From CAYVUB01 sp964454675 (GTDB lineage Bacteria; Bacteroidota; Bacteroidia; Flavobacteriales; Flavobacteriaceae), in contig CAYVUB010000001.1 of the NCBI GenBank assembly GCA_964454675.1, forward strand, positions 62,001 to 126,000: DNA of 64,000 nt, written 5' to 3'. The notes under the pieces are model-generated. The model searched no databases. It was not told where the DNA came from and saw only the letters and a program-made list of their open reading frames with translations. The position numbers and the translations under genes are program-made. Shown piece after piece: positions 26,661-37,400 of this stretch (the first letter of the stretch is position 1; every line of letters starts with the position of its first letter).

Positions 26661-27290
26661 ATGGCAACAAAAGGAAAAATCACGCTAACTAACATGATAT
26701 ATGGTTTAGGAGCTGCAATCGTAATTATAGGAGCATTATTTAAAATTCAGCACTGGCCTTACGGATCACTAATATTAACAATAGGTATGATTGTTGAGGC
26801 GGCTGTATTTACATACTCAGCTTTTGAAAAACAAGGCGATGATTTAGATTGGTCATTAGTTTATCCTGAATTGGCAGGTGGCGAAACTTCTACCAAAAAG
26901 AAAGACCAGCCTAAAGATGCTGAAGGTCTTCTGTCTAAAAAATTAGATGAATTATTAAAAGACGCAAAAATAGATGCCGAATTAATGAGCAGTTTAGGCG
27001 AAAGTATTAAAAACTTTGAAGGTGCAGCAAAAGGCATTAGCCCAACAGTAGATTCTATTGCGGCAACTAAAAAGTATGGTGAAGAACTTTCATTGGCAGC
27101 AGCTCAAATGGAATCTTTAAACAGCCTTTACAAAGTACAATTAGAAAGTGTTAATCGTCAGGCTACAATTAACGAAGAAGCGGTTGAAAATGCAACTAAG
27201 TTAAAAGAGCAAATGCAGTCATTAGCATCAAACTTATCATCATTAAACGGCGTATATGGTGGTATGTTATCTGCAATGAACAGAAACTAA
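26661..27290 (+). CDS. gldL: Gliding motility / T9SS motor protein GldL
   Basis: GldL is the inner-membrane proton-channel ring of the rotary motor that powers gliding and type IX secretion. The 209-residue protein has two membrane helices (about 10-28, 34-55) joined by FKIQHWPYGS, and a cytoplasmic helical domain. The glutamate in the second helix (TIGMIVEAAVF) is the key proton-transfer residue in the known structures. It lies 64 bp after gldK and 54 bp before gldM. Confidence 0.97.
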   Translation: MATKGKITLTNMIYGLGAAIVIIGALFKIQHWPYGSLILTIGMIVEAAVFTYSAFEKQGDDLDWSLVYPELAGGETSTKKKDQPKDAEGLLSKKLDELLKDAKIDAELMSSLGESIKNFEGAAKGISPTVDSIAATKKYGEELSLAAAQMESLNSLYKVQLESVNRQATINEEAVENATKLKEQMQSLASNLSSLNGVYGGMLSAMNRN

Positions 27291-27344
27291 TTAGATTTTT
27301 AATCTAAAAACGATTTTAACAACTAACACAAAAACTAATTAGAA

Positions 27345-28907
27345 ATGGCAGGAGGAAAATTATCTGCAAGGCAGAAAATGATTAACTTGATGTATCTCGT
27401 TTTCATCGCAATGATGGCAATGAATATGTCAAAAGAGGTATTGACGGCATTTGGATTGATGAGTAAAAAATTAACCGAATCCAATGAAGCAGCAACAGTA
27501 AGAAATGCTAACTTTATGGCAGGTTTGGCACAGCAAGCTTCAGAGCAGCCCGAAAAGTACGGAAAATTGAAAAGCGCAGCCGATCAAATAGATATATTGG
27601 CAAGTGGTTTAAACTCTTATGTTGAAAATCTTAAAACTAAGATGAATGCAACAGTTGAGCATAAGGATAAGGATAATCCAAACTATGAAGCGATGGATAA
27701 TTCCAGTTTCTTAGACGAGTATTTCTTTACAGGTGACAAACTCAACAAAAATGGTGAAGATTTTGTAAACGAAATCACTAAGTTTAGAGAAGGCGTAAGC
27801 GGTATCTTAAAATCAAATCCGGAACTTGCTTCCATGGCTGCCGATGTAGAAAAGAAATTCTCTACAGAGCCGGTTACAAACAACGAAGGAAAAAAAATTA
27901 ACTGGTTAGATTACCACTACAAAGGTTACCCACTTGTGGCATCGTTGACTAATTTGACTCAAATCCAAGCGGATGTTAAAGGAACAGAATCAGAGGTGTT
28001 ATCAGCAATGCTACAGGGACAATTAAAAATCGAAGCATCATTGACAAACTTTGAAGCGATTGTGGTTCCGGATAAAACAGCGTTTTTTAATGGCGAGAAT
28101 TTTACCGGTAAAATTATCCTTGGTAAAAAAGATAACACCTTAAGAGCAGACAAAGTTGTGGTAAACGGCAGAGAATTGTCTGAAGAGTCTATGCAGGCAG
28201 GTCAAACCATTTTAAATTTCCCTGCAGGTGCTGTAGGTGAGCAGCCTATCAAAGGACAGTTTATATTTAAAGAAGGTGGTGAAGACGTTGTGATCGACTT
28301 TGAAAGTTCTTATTCAGTAGTACCAAAACCAAACTCGGCAACCATTTCTGCAGACAAAATGAATGTGGTATATCGTGGTGTCGATAACCCAATGACTATT
28401 TCATTTGCAGGTGTGTCTGATAACCTTGTAACTGCATCTGCACCGGGATTAAGTAAAGGTGCCGGTACTGGTAAGTATGTCATGAGACCCGGTGGAGGAA
28501 AAGAAGTAGTCATCAATGTAAACGGTAAATTGCCTGATGGAGCACCGGTTAGTGACCGTGCTACATTCCGTATCAAAGATATTCCAAAACCTACAGGTAC
28601 TATTGCAGGTCAACAAGACAATGTAAGTTTACCACGTAACAATGTGGAAATTGCAACAATTGGAGCCGTGTTGAATGACTTTGATTTTGAACTGCCAATT
28701 CAAGTAACTTCATTTAAAGTGAAAGTTCCGGGTCAACCTTCGGTAAGTGTAACAGGTAACAAAATGAACGATCAAGCGAAAGCGCAATTAAGAAAAGCGT
28801 CACGTGGTGACGGTATTCAAATATTTGATATTAAAGCGAAAATAGTAAATAATGATGCTGTTAAGCTTCCAAATGTTTCGCCGGTATTTGTAGAAATAAC
28901 AAACTAA
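27345..28907 (+). CDS. gldM: Gliding motility / T9SS motor protein GldM
   Basis: GldM is the inner-membrane shaft of the type IX motor. One N-terminal helix (about 10-30, KMINLMYLVFIAMMAMNMSKE) sits inside the GldL ring, and four periplasmic beta domains reach the GldK/GldN ring. The 520-residue length is normal. The N-terminal GGKLSARQKMINLMYLVF is nearly invariant in the family. Confidence 0.97.
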   Translation: MAGGKLSARQKMINLMYLVFIAMMAMNMSKEVLTAFGLMSKKLTESNEAATVRNANFMAGLAQQASEQPEKYGKLKSAADQIDILASGLNSYVENLKTKMNATVEHKDKDNPNYEAMDNSSFLDEYFFTGDKLNKNGEDFVNEITKFREGVSGILKSNPELASMAADVEKKFSTEPVTNNEGKKINWLDYHYKGYPLVASLTNLTQIQADVKGTESEVLSAMLQGQLKIEASLTNFEAIVVPDKTAFFNGENFTGKIILGKKDNTLRADKVVVNGRELSEESMQAGQTILNFPAGAVGEQPIKGQFIFKEGGEDVVIDFESSYSVVPKPNSATISADKMNVVYRGVDNPMTISFAGVSDNLVTASAPGLSKGAGTGKYVMRPGGGKEVVINVNGKLPDGAPVSDRATFRIKDIPKPTGTIAGQQDNVSLPRNNVEIATIGAVLNDFDFELPIQVTSFKVKVPGQPSVSVTGNKMNDQAKAQLRKASRGDGIQIFDIKAKIVNNDAVKLPNVSPVFVEITN

Positions 28908-28977
28908 ATTATAATTTAGGAGTACAATCAGCGTTTACGTTGTAAAGGATAATGTCCCAAATAAAATTTATAAAAAA

Positions 28978-29877
28978 ATGAATTTAAAAAGTTGTTTATT
29001 AGCCGTTTTGGGTTTGAGTATAGCATCTGGTGCTTTTGCTCAGGCAAATTTATTAAATGCCAAAAAACCTGAACAAATAGGTGTCAAAACAGAAGCACAA
29101 TTAGCTTTAGATAACGACAAACCCTTAGAGTATGGTTATGTTGATGATAGAGATATTATGTTTTCCAGAATGACTTGGGAAAAAATAGTTTTGGATGAGC
29201 GTGTAAACTTCCCGTTATACTATCCTGTGGATACCAACAATATTGGAAGTGACAGACGTTCATTATATGATGTTTTATTGAAAAATGTTAAAAACGGAAC
29301 TATAGAAAACATCTATGATGATTCTTACTTTACATCAAAACGTACGTTGAAAGATATAGAATCTGCACTATCCAAAATAGATACATTGGATATAGGTTAC
29401 CAGCAGTTCAATTCCGAAGGTTTTGTAAGCCCTGAGTATATCCTTAAAAGAGATATTCAGTCTTACGATATTACCGCATATCTTGTCAAAGGATTATGGT
29501 ATTTTGATAAACGCCAGGGAGAATTGAAATACCGTTTGCTTGGTCTTGCACCTGCGGCACCCGATGTAAACTTTATCGATTCTGATGATGAAGCAAACAA
29601 ACAGCCTATTGCATTGTTCTGGGTATTTTTCCCTGAGGTAAGAGATATTTTACATCAAGCAAAAGCATTCAATAACAGTAATAGTGCTATGCCAATATCA
29701 TTTGATCATTTGTTAAATTCAAGACGTTTTCATGGTTATATGTATAAAGAAGAAAACGTTTATGGCGACAGAGAAATTAAAGATTATGTTGCAGATAACG
29801 CTTTGATGCAGTTGTTAGAATCTGACCGTATCAAAGACAGAATACGTGATTTTGAACAAGACATGTGGAATTATTAG
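28978..29877 (+). CDS. gldN: Gliding motility protein GldN
   Basis: GldN is a periplasmic partner of GldK in the ring that couples the GldLM motor to the outer-membrane translocon. The 299-residue protein has a signal peptide (1-21, ending SGAFAQ) and the family segments DDRDIMFSRMTWEKIVLDER and ALFWVFFPEVRDIL. It ends the operon and is followed by a strong terminator. Confidence 0.96.
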   Translation: MNLKSCLLAVLGLSIASGAFAQANLLNAKKPEQIGVKTEAQLALDNDKPLEYGYVDDRDIMFSRMTWEKIVLDERVNFPLYYPVDTNNIGSDRRSLYDVLLKNVKNGTIENIYDDSYFTSKRTLKDIESALSKIDTLDIGYQQFNSEGFVSPEYILKRDIQSYDITAYLVKGLWYFDKRQGELKYRLLGLAPAAPDVNFIDSDDEANKQPIALFWVFFPEVRDILHQAKAFNNSNSAMPISFDHLLNSRRFHGYMYKEENVYGDREIKDYVADNALMQLLESDRIKDRIRDFEQDMWNY

Positions 29878-29898
29878 TATAAAACACAATAACATTAT

Positions 29899-29930
29899 AA
29901 ACGCTCACTTTTTTAAGTGGGCGTTTTTTT
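29899..29930 (+). terminator. Terminator after gldN
   Basis: AAACGCTCACTT and AAGTGGGCGTTT pair with one wobble around a T-rich loop, followed by a T tract. Confidence 0.85.
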
Positions 29931-30037
29931 ATTCCGATGAAAATGGGAATCTTCTTTTAATATTTTTTTCATACCAAAATAAACGAATGGATTGCTTTTT
30001 CTGAAAATTACATGCTTATCTTTTTTACTTTTACAGT

Positions 30038-31093
30038 ATGAATAATGTTGATTACATCATTGTAGGCTGCGGTTTGGCAGGAATAGCTTTTTGCGAACAG
30101 CTACGGCAGTACCAAAAGAGTTTTGTGGTTTTTGACGACCACTCACAGCTGTCATCCACCGTTGCTGCAGGATTGTATAATCCGGTAGTCTTAAAACGTT
30201 TTACCGAAGTATGGAAAGCAAAAGAACAATTAGAGTTAGCTTTACCTTTCTACAGTAAATTAGAAGAAACACTCGGTATAAAACTCAATTATCAATTACC
30301 TGTTTACAGGCGTTTTACATCTGCTGAAGAACAAAATGAATGGTTTACAGCATCAGATAAGCCCAACTTAGAGCCGTTTTTGTCAACAGAACTAATTAAA
30401 AACACAAATTCGTCGGTTTCGGCACCGTTCGGTTTTGGAAAAGTAGAACAAACAGGACGTATCGATACAGCATCTTTATTGTTTCAATATAGAATCTATT
30501 TAAAAAAACACGGTCAATATAGTAATGAAACATTTGATTATGATGCATTAAAAGTTCGTGATTCAGACATCAGCTATAACACTATCATTTCAAAACATAT
30601 TGTTTTTGCCGAGGGATTCGGGATGATTCAAAACCCATATTTTAAAGCCTTGCCGCTTAATGTTGCCAAAGGTGAAGTCATCACAATAAAAGCACCAAAT
30701 CTCAATATAGATTATGTGTTAAAAGCCTCTGTATTTGTGATGCCTTTGGGTAGCGATTTGTATTCGGTAGGTGCAACATACAATTGGACCGATACAACTC
30801 ACAATACCACCCAAGACGCAAAAGACGAGCTTGTAAATAAGCTAAAACAGATAATAACCTGCGATTTTGAAATAATCAATCAGGTTGCAGGCATTCGTCC
30901 TACCGTAAAAGACCGAAGACCTTTGGTTGGCGTGCACAAACAGCATAAACATATCGCTGTTTTAAACGGGCTTGGTACCAGAGGCGTGATGCTGGCACCG
31001 TTTCTTGCCAAACAATTATTTGAACATTTAGAATACAATACGCCTTTGGATGACGCTATTAACATAAGTCGATTTAAAAACGAGCTCATTTAA
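30038..31093 (+). CDS. FAD-dependent oxidoreductase (DAO family)
   Basis: A 351-residue flavoprotein of the D-amino-acid oxidase/glycine oxidase superfamily. The N-terminal dinucleotide motif is YIIVGCGLAGIAFCEQL, and the C-terminal FAD contact is AGIRPTVKDRRPLVG with GLGTRGVMLAPFLA. The substrate is not known. A gene of this family commonly follows gldN in Flavobacteriaceae, but a terminator separates them here, so a role in gliding is not implied. Confidence 0.85.
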   Translation: MNNVDYIIVGCGLAGIAFCEQLRQYQKSFVVFDDHSQLSSTVAAGLYNPVVLKRFTEVWKAKEQLELALPFYSKLEETLGIKLNYQLPVYRRFTSAEEQNEWFTASDKPNLEPFLSTELIKNTNSSVSAPFGFGKVEQTGRIDTASLLFQYRIYLKKHGQYSNETFDYDALKVRDSDISYNTIISKHIVFAEGFGMIQNPYFKALPLNVAKGEVITIKAPNLNIDYVLKASVFVMPLGSDLYSVGATYNWTDTTHNTTQDAKDELVNKLKQIITCDFEIINQVAGIRPTVKDRRPLVGVHKQHKHIAVLNGLGTRGVMLAPFLAKQLFEHLEYNTPLDDAINISRFKNELI

Positions 31094-31133
31094 ACGTTTT
31101 CGCTTCAATCAAAAAAGTTTAAATGAGTTCAAA

Positions 31134-31520
31134 CTATAATTTTTTTGCTAACGATTTGTCGTAGTGCATAAAAAAGTTAATCCAGATATTTCTTGAAATA
31201 CGCATGATAACCGGTGCAAAAACAATTAATGTTACCAAGATTGCCAAAAACGCTTGTGTTGGCGTTGCATCCAGAAACACATAGCTTATTATAAAAGCAG
31301 CTACTGCAAAAGCTACGCCTACACCATAACTCACATACATAGAACCATAAAAAAACGAGGGTTCCATATTGTATTTTGTGCGGCAGTTAGAACAATGTTC
31401 GTGCATTTTTACAACATCATTTACTGAGTATGGATTCTTATTTACGTACATAGATTCCTCTTGGCATTTAGGGCAAGTGCCAAATAAAATACTATATAGT
31501 TTTGTTCCTTTTTTTATCAT
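31134..31520 (-). CDS. DUF983 membrane protein with zinc-ribbon N-terminus
   Basis: A 128-residue protein with an N-terminal CPKC ... CSNC zinc-ribbon (about residues 16-47) and two membrane helices (about 65-82, 88-108). DUF983 proteins are widespread in Bacteroidota and Alphaproteobacteria and lack a known function. On the minus strand a candidate -7 box TACCTTTG lies at 31558-31565. Confidence 0.88.
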   Translation of the reverse strand: MIKKGTKLYSILFGTCPKCQEESMYVNKNPYSVNDVVKMHEHCSNCRTKYNMEPSFFYGSMYVSYGVGVAFAVAAFIISYVFLDATPTQAFLAILVTLIVFAPVIMRISRNIWINFFMHYDKSLAKKL

Positions 31521-31605
31521 ATAGATTGTTTACTTTTGCAAGTTTAAAAATAGAATGCAAAGGTACAGATTTTAAAAAATTTTCTTTGTAACAATAGTAA
31601 CAATT

Positions 31606-33513
31606 ATGCTTAACATTCATAATTTATCGGTTTCTTTTCAAGGCGAATATTTATTTGAAGATTTGACCTTCCGTCTTGGTGCGGGTGACAGGATTGGCCT
31701 TATAGGAAAAAATGGTGCCGGAAAATCCACCATGCTCAAAATCCTTTCCAAGGAAATGGAACCCGATACAGGACAGATTGCTGCCGATAAAAATCTGAGC
31801 ATCGGGTTTTTAAAACAAGATATAGATTTTGTTTTCGGGCGGACAGTTCTCGAAGAAGCCTACGAAGCATTCAAAGACATCAGAATTCTTGAAGCCAAAT
31901 TGGAAACCATTGGGCAACAGCTTTCAGAACGTACTGACTATGAAAGTGAAACCTATCATCAGTTGATGGTAGATTTGAATGAATGTCAGCATCAATACGA
32001 AATAATAGGCGGTTATAATTATCAGGGTGAAACCGAAAAAATCCTTCAGGGTTTAGGGTTTAAACGTGACGATTTTAACAAACTTACCGATACCTTTTCC
32101 GGCGGATGGCGTATGCGTATTGAGCTTGCAAAGCTGTTACTGCAAAACAATGATATTTTACTGCTCGATGAGCCTACCAACCATTTGGATATTGAATCGA
32201 TTATCTGGTTGGAGTCATTTTTAAAAAACTATATTGGAGCGGTTGTGATTGTATCTCACGATAAAATGTTTCTGGACAATGTTACCAACCGAACCATAGA
32301 GATTTCTCTGGGCAGGATTTACGATTACAAAAAGCCGTACACGCAATATTTAGTACTTCGCAACGAGATTAAAGCGCAGCAGCTGGCATCTCAAAAAAAC
32401 CAGCAAAAACAGATAGAACAAACCGAAAAACTCATTGAAAAGTTTCGTGCCAAAGCTTCAAAAGCAACTATGGCACAATCATTAATCAAGAAGCTTGACC
32501 GTATTGAACGCATTGAGGTTGATGAAGATGACAACAGCGTGATGACCCTGAATTTCCCTGTGTCGGTTGTACCCGGAAAAGTAGTGGTCGAAGCACATCA
32601 TATTTCAAAAAGTTATGGCAATCTGCAAGTGCTTAAAAATATCGATTTAACTGTTGAACGTGACAGCAAAACAGCGTTTGTGGGACAAAATGGTCAGGGA
32701 AAATCTACACTGGCAAAAATTATAGTTGGCGAACTCAAACATGAAGGTCAGGTTAAATTGGGTCATAATGTGCAAATTGGGTATTTTGCCCAAAACCAGG
32801 CAGAATATTTAGACGGTAATAAAACCGTATTGGATACCATGATTGATGCTGCCAATGAAACCAACAGGAGCAAAGTGCGTGATATTTTAGGCTCGTTTTT
32901 ATTTCGTGGTGAAGACGTTGATAAATACGTCAAAGTCTTATCCGGTGGAGAACGCAACAGGCTTGCATTGGCAAAACTATTATTACAGCCTTTCAATGTA
33001 TTGGTAATGGATGAGCCTACCAACCACTTGGATATCAAATCAAAAAATGTATTAAAAGACGCTTTAAAAAAGTTTCAGGGCACTTTGATTTTAGTATCGC
33101 ATGATAGGGATTTTCTGCAAGGATTGACCAATGTGGTGTATGAATTTAAAGACCATAAGCTCAAAGAATATCTTGGAGATATTGATTTTTATTTAGAGCA
33201 GCGCAATATTGAAAACCTCAGGGAAGCCGAAAAACGGGATGTTGTTAAAGAACAGCCTAAAGACGGTAACAAACAGAGTTATGAAAATCAAAAACGATTA
33301 AAATCTTTGAATAACAAACTGAGTAATATTGAATCAAAAATCAACGAGCACGAAAAAGACATAAAAAATATGGATGTCGAGCTGGCAACCAATTACGACA
33401 AGACAGTTTCAGACCCAAAGTTTTTTGATTATTATCAAACAAAAAAGAAACATTTGGAAGATTTAATGATGGAATGGGAAGCCATACAGGAAGAACTGGA
33501 GTCGTTAAGTTAA
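31606..33513 (+). CDS. ABC-F family ATPase
   Basis: A soluble double-ATPase of the ABC-F family, whose members bind the ribosomal E site and modulate translation. In 635 residues it has Walker A GKNGAGKST, signature FSGGWRMR and Walker B LLLDEPTNHLD in the first half, then GQNGQGKST, LSGGERNR and VMDEPTNHLD in the second. The linker (about 245-310) is charged and helical, and the C-terminal coiled coil (about 565-630) is long, as in Uup-type proteins. The exact subfamily is not resolved. Confidence 0.93.
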   Translation: MLNIHNLSVSFQGEYLFEDLTFRLGAGDRIGLIGKNGAGKSTMLKILSKEMEPDTGQIAADKNLSIGFLKQDIDFVFGRTVLEEAYEAFKDIRILEAKLETIGQQLSERTDYESETYHQLMVDLNECQHQYEIIGGYNYQGETEKILQGLGFKRDDFNKLTDTFSGGWRMRIELAKLLLQNNDILLLDEPTNHLDIESIIWLESFLKNYIGAVVIVSHDKMFLDNVTNRTIEISLGRIYDYKKPYTQYLVLRNEIKAQQLASQKNQQKQIEQTEKLIEKFRAKASKATMAQSLIKKLDRIERIEVDEDDNSVMTLNFPVSVVPGKVVVEAHHISKSYGNLQVLKNIDLTVERDSKTAFVGQNGQGKSTLAKIIVGELKHEGQVKLGHNVQIGYFAQNQAEYLDGNKTVLDTMIDAANETNRSKVRDILGSFLFRGEDVDKYVKVLSGGERNRLALAKLLLQPFNVLVMDEPTNHLDIKSKNVLKDALKKFQGTLILVSHDRDFLQGLTNVVYEFKDHKLKEYLGDIDFYLEQRNIENLREAEKRDVVKEQPKDGNKQSYENQKRLKSLNNKLSNIESKINEHEKDIKNMDVELATNYDKTVSDPKFFDYYQTKKKHLEDLMMEWEAIQEELESLS

Positions 33514-33607
33514 AGCTATTACTGTTTGTTAATTAAAAATTTAACACTTTTGTTTGTCGTTTTGATACTTTTAGTATCTTAGAAATGTTTTTAAAATCAA
33601 TTTAATT

Positions 33608-34345
33608 ATGGAAAATGATAAACCAACCCAAAAACAATTTGTGCCTACAGATGAAGCAAAAGGAAAAGCTACACAATTACGCATTTTTGCGGCTTTGTTG
33701 TGGGTAGGTGCTGTTGTAGCACAAGTAATTGCTATACGCCTTATCTTAAAAGCAGTCAGTGCAGAAGAGTCAATACTAAATGTATGGACTATCGGTTTAG
33801 TAGTACTCGATTTAGCATTAGTACTTATTGGTTCGATGTTATGGAAAAAGGCAGCCCGTCTTGATCCACCCTCGGAAAAAAACAAATTTTTATTTGTCTT
33901 GCAAAGTCAGTTAGGTGTCATTGCTGCGCTTGTGGCATTTTTACCTTTGATAATATTGGTATTGACCAATAAAAATATCGATGGAAAACAAAAAGCCATT
34001 TTTGGAAGTATTGCAGGTATCGCATTGCTTATTGCAGGCATTGGAAGCGCCGATTTTAATCCGCCGTCAATTGAAAAATATACAGAGCAAATCAATGCTC
34101 AAACTGACGAAATCAAAAAACTAAACAACGGAGTTGATTTGGTATATTGGACAAGCCAAGGAAACAAGTTTCACATCAATGGAGATTGTCAGCACATCCG
34201 AAACAGGGAAAAACACAGTGGCACTGTTGAAGATGCTTGGAAAGAAAGAAAAATAGGAGATTCTGAACTTTGCCTGACTTGCAAGAAAAATGCAGAGAAA
34301 AACCAAACGAATACTTTAGAAGAAGCTGTTAATTCCGTTTTGTAA
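33608..34345 (+). CDS. Membrane protein with C-terminal zinc-binding motif
   Basis: A 245-residue protein with about four membrane helices (26-46, 58-80, 97-118, 131-150). A soluble C-terminal domain (about 175-232) has YWTSQGNKFHINGDCQHIRN and ELCLTCKKNA, giving His, Cys, His, Cys and Cys in a pattern like short Ada-type or similar zinc-binding domains. No enzymatic motif is seen. It follows the ABC-F gene by 94 bp with its own terminator. Function unknown. Confidence 0.7.
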   Translation: MENDKPTQKQFVPTDEAKGKATQLRIFAALLWVGAVVAQVIAIRLILKAVSAEESILNVWTIGLVVLDLALVLIGSMLWKKAARLDPPSEKNKFLFVLQSQLGVIAALVAFLPLIILVLTNKNIDGKQKAIFGSIAGIALLIAGIGSADFNPPSIEKYTEQINAQTDEIKKLNNGVDLVYWTSQGNKFHINGDCQHIRNREKHSGTVEDAWKERKIGDSELCLTCKKNAEKNQTNTLEEAVNSVL

Positions 34346-34372
34346 GAAGTAAACCAAATTACGTGAACACAT

Positions 34373-34404
34373 AAAAAAGAGGAAAATTGATTTCCTCTTT
34401 TTTT
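34373..34404. terminator. Bidirectional terminator before the A2M gene end
   Basis: AAAAAAGAGGAAA and TTTCCTCTTTTTT pair around TTGA, between convergent genes. It can serve both strands. Confidence 0.85.
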
Positions 34405-34434
34405 ATGGATTTTTCTGGTTTATTATGTGCTGTA

Positions 34435-37400
34435 TCAATCTCTGCCATCGCTTATTTGTATTCTCACGCCTTCACTATGACTGCTGAATTCCGGTGCGTA
34501 CATGCTTTGAATAGTCGTGATGCCGTTGCTCATATTTCCGGCGTTGTTAACACGTAAATCGTATTCAAACACATAAACACCTTTTGGCAAGTAGTCAAAA
34601 AAGAAGTTGGTTGACGCATCTTTTGTCGCTTCATAATATCCCAAACCATCCTGCCATTTATATTGTGACAATACATTTACAGGTTCCAGACCGGCAGCAC
34701 GCATGTCTTTCATGTGGATAAATTCCATATCGCGGTCGCTGCGCAATTCAATGCGTACACGTATCAAATCACCCACTTTTAATCTGGTATTTGATGTAAC
34801 CTCGCTAATCACTTCACCTTTGTCAGTATTCGTTTTAAGGAATAGTTTTTTATTCAATTTTAAAGGTGTTTCCGCTGTGGTGATTTTGTCTAAATCTTCA
34901 AAATACTGCCAGTACAAACTTCCCCAGGCAATGCCGTCACCTTTTTTGGTCAGTGTTACATTGGCCATTTCCGGTTGTATTTCTGAAGTATTCCAGGATG
35001 TTTTATAATAGCCGGTGCCGGCTTCGACCTTAACGTTTTCCAGTTTTGAAGGTTCAATAGTTTTATTGCCAACCAATACTTCAACTGCATCGGTGATACT
35101 CAGCCAGTCGCTGCCTTGTAACAACAGTGCATAAACAGCTTCTGTAGTGGCTTTGGTCGTTTTCCATTGATTGGCCTGCTTGTTTTTAAGCAACCAGATT
35201 TTCAGGTTGTCCACTGTAACAACATCTTTTTCAATTTCAGAAAAAGCTTCAATCATCAGCGCTTGTGTTTCAATTGGTGCTTGGTACCAGAACCACGATG
35301 CGGTGTTTTCTTTCCAGTACATGCCCAACTCGTCATTGGTAATGCTGGTTTCTTTTAAGGATTTTAAAATGTTAGAAGCCGTTTTGGCATCTTTAGCTCT
35401 GTGAGATACCAACGCCATCATTCCTTTAGCATACAACGGGCGACTTAACCAATATTTTTGAATTTGCGTTTGATAATAGTCAGTAATGGTTTTGACTTCC
35501 TTACTTTTTTCGATGTCCGGGAAAAAGCTGCGCATATACAAATAATGTAATTGGGTATAACTCAAATGGTCTTTGCTCAGGTCAACTTTTGAGTTGTATT
35601 TTTTGAGGTCTTTATATTCTTTGACAAACTCAGCATCGAGATATTTGATGGCTTTTTCAATCATTTGAGACGTCTCGACTGCGCTCGACGAGACATCCAG
35701 CTGTTTTAAGTGTCCAAAACCGGTAATGATGTGCTGCGTGATGTAGCGATTTGGTCGGCCGCCTTCAAACCAAGCCCAAGCACCGTTGTCCATCTGGTTG
35801 TTTTCAAGTTTGCGTTTTGCAGATGCTAATTCATTGTTCATTTTATTCAAATCGAATAACAAGGCGATGCGTTTTTTCTGTTCGGTTTCACTTTGAGCAT
35901 CACGTAACCAAGGTGTTTCCTGAATAAGGATGTTTTTTAATTCTTCATTTTTTTCAAGATTAGAGATTAAAGCATCCGTATTTTTCCACTGATTAAAAAC
36001 CTCTTGAATTCTCGGATTGCTGTTGGCAATATGACTTGCCAAGGCATTGGCATAATAACGGGAAAAGGTTTGCTCGTTGCAATCATACGGATATTCCATT
36101 AAGTATGGCAAGGCTTGCACCGCATACCACGCAGGGTTGGATGTCATTTCAAGTGTTAATTTGTGGTGGCTGAGCGTAGTTGAAGTCACATTTTTAAGTT
36201 TATCCAGCGTAAAAGTTTTGCTTTCGTTGCTACGAATCCACATCGGTAAGGTTTCTGTGACTAACATTCTGTTGCTTAAAACAGGTAGCACATTTTGCTC
36301 ACCGTCACTAAACTCGCCCGATTTTGCAATGATTTTATATTGCACGGCATCCACATTATCCGGAATGGTCAAATTCCAAGAAATGTCAGTGTTGCCTTTG
36401 GCGTCAACTGAAAAAGTAGCCCCATCTAACTTCCCAAAAAGGGAAGAACTGAGCAAGTTTGCGGATATATCTTTTCCGGTAACGGCATCAGTTAATATTA
36501 AAACAGCTTGACCGGAAAGTGTTTTGTCTGTTAGGTTGGCGATTTTTGTGCTGATGGTAATTTGGTCGCCTTGACGTAAAAAGCGTGGTGCGTTCGGGAT
36601 GACCATCAATTCTTTTTGAGTTACGGTTTGCAGGGTTTTTACAGAGCTTTCCAAAGTTTTGGTATGTGCCAGCAGTTGCAGTTTCCATTGTGTTAATGCT
36701 TCGGGGGTTGTAAAACTAAAGGTTACATTACCATCGGCATCGGTTTGCAGTTGCGGGAAGAAGAAAGCGGTTTCCTGTAGGTTTTTACGAACGGGTATAT
36801 TATTTAAATTATCTTCAGAATTTTTGGTGGTTATAATAATAACACCATTCACACCTCTGCTTCCGTATAAAGCCGTTGCTGCATCATCTTTCAGAACAGT
36901 AATATTTGCAATATCATCAGAAGTTAATTTTTTAAAATCATCTTGATTTAAAATTTTTCCATCTACAACGTACAAAGGGTCAGAACTTGACGATAAGGAG
37001 CCAACACCTCTAATTATTATATCAGAAGACGAACCAACGGCTCCAGAAGAGTTTGTAATATTAACACCAGCTACTTGACCCTGTAGCATCTTATCCATTG
37101 ATTCTTCTTCAACTACCATAGCAGATGGCAAAGCCTCGCCACGCTTCATCATATAATTCCTTCCGCCACCAAAATAAAACCCAAACCAATTCAATTGGTC
37201 ATAATTTTGATATGGAAAGTTGACATAGTTTTGTGCATTGTACACTCTAAAGCCAGACATTCCAAAACTTCTTACAGCATTTCTCTGCATAAATGAATAA
37301 TAGGTTGGTTTTTGAATAGGGTTAAAATACCATGAGTGCGATGTAAACTGGTCTAACGAGGCATCGTACATGCCTGCCAGAAGCTCGGCAGCAACTTTAT

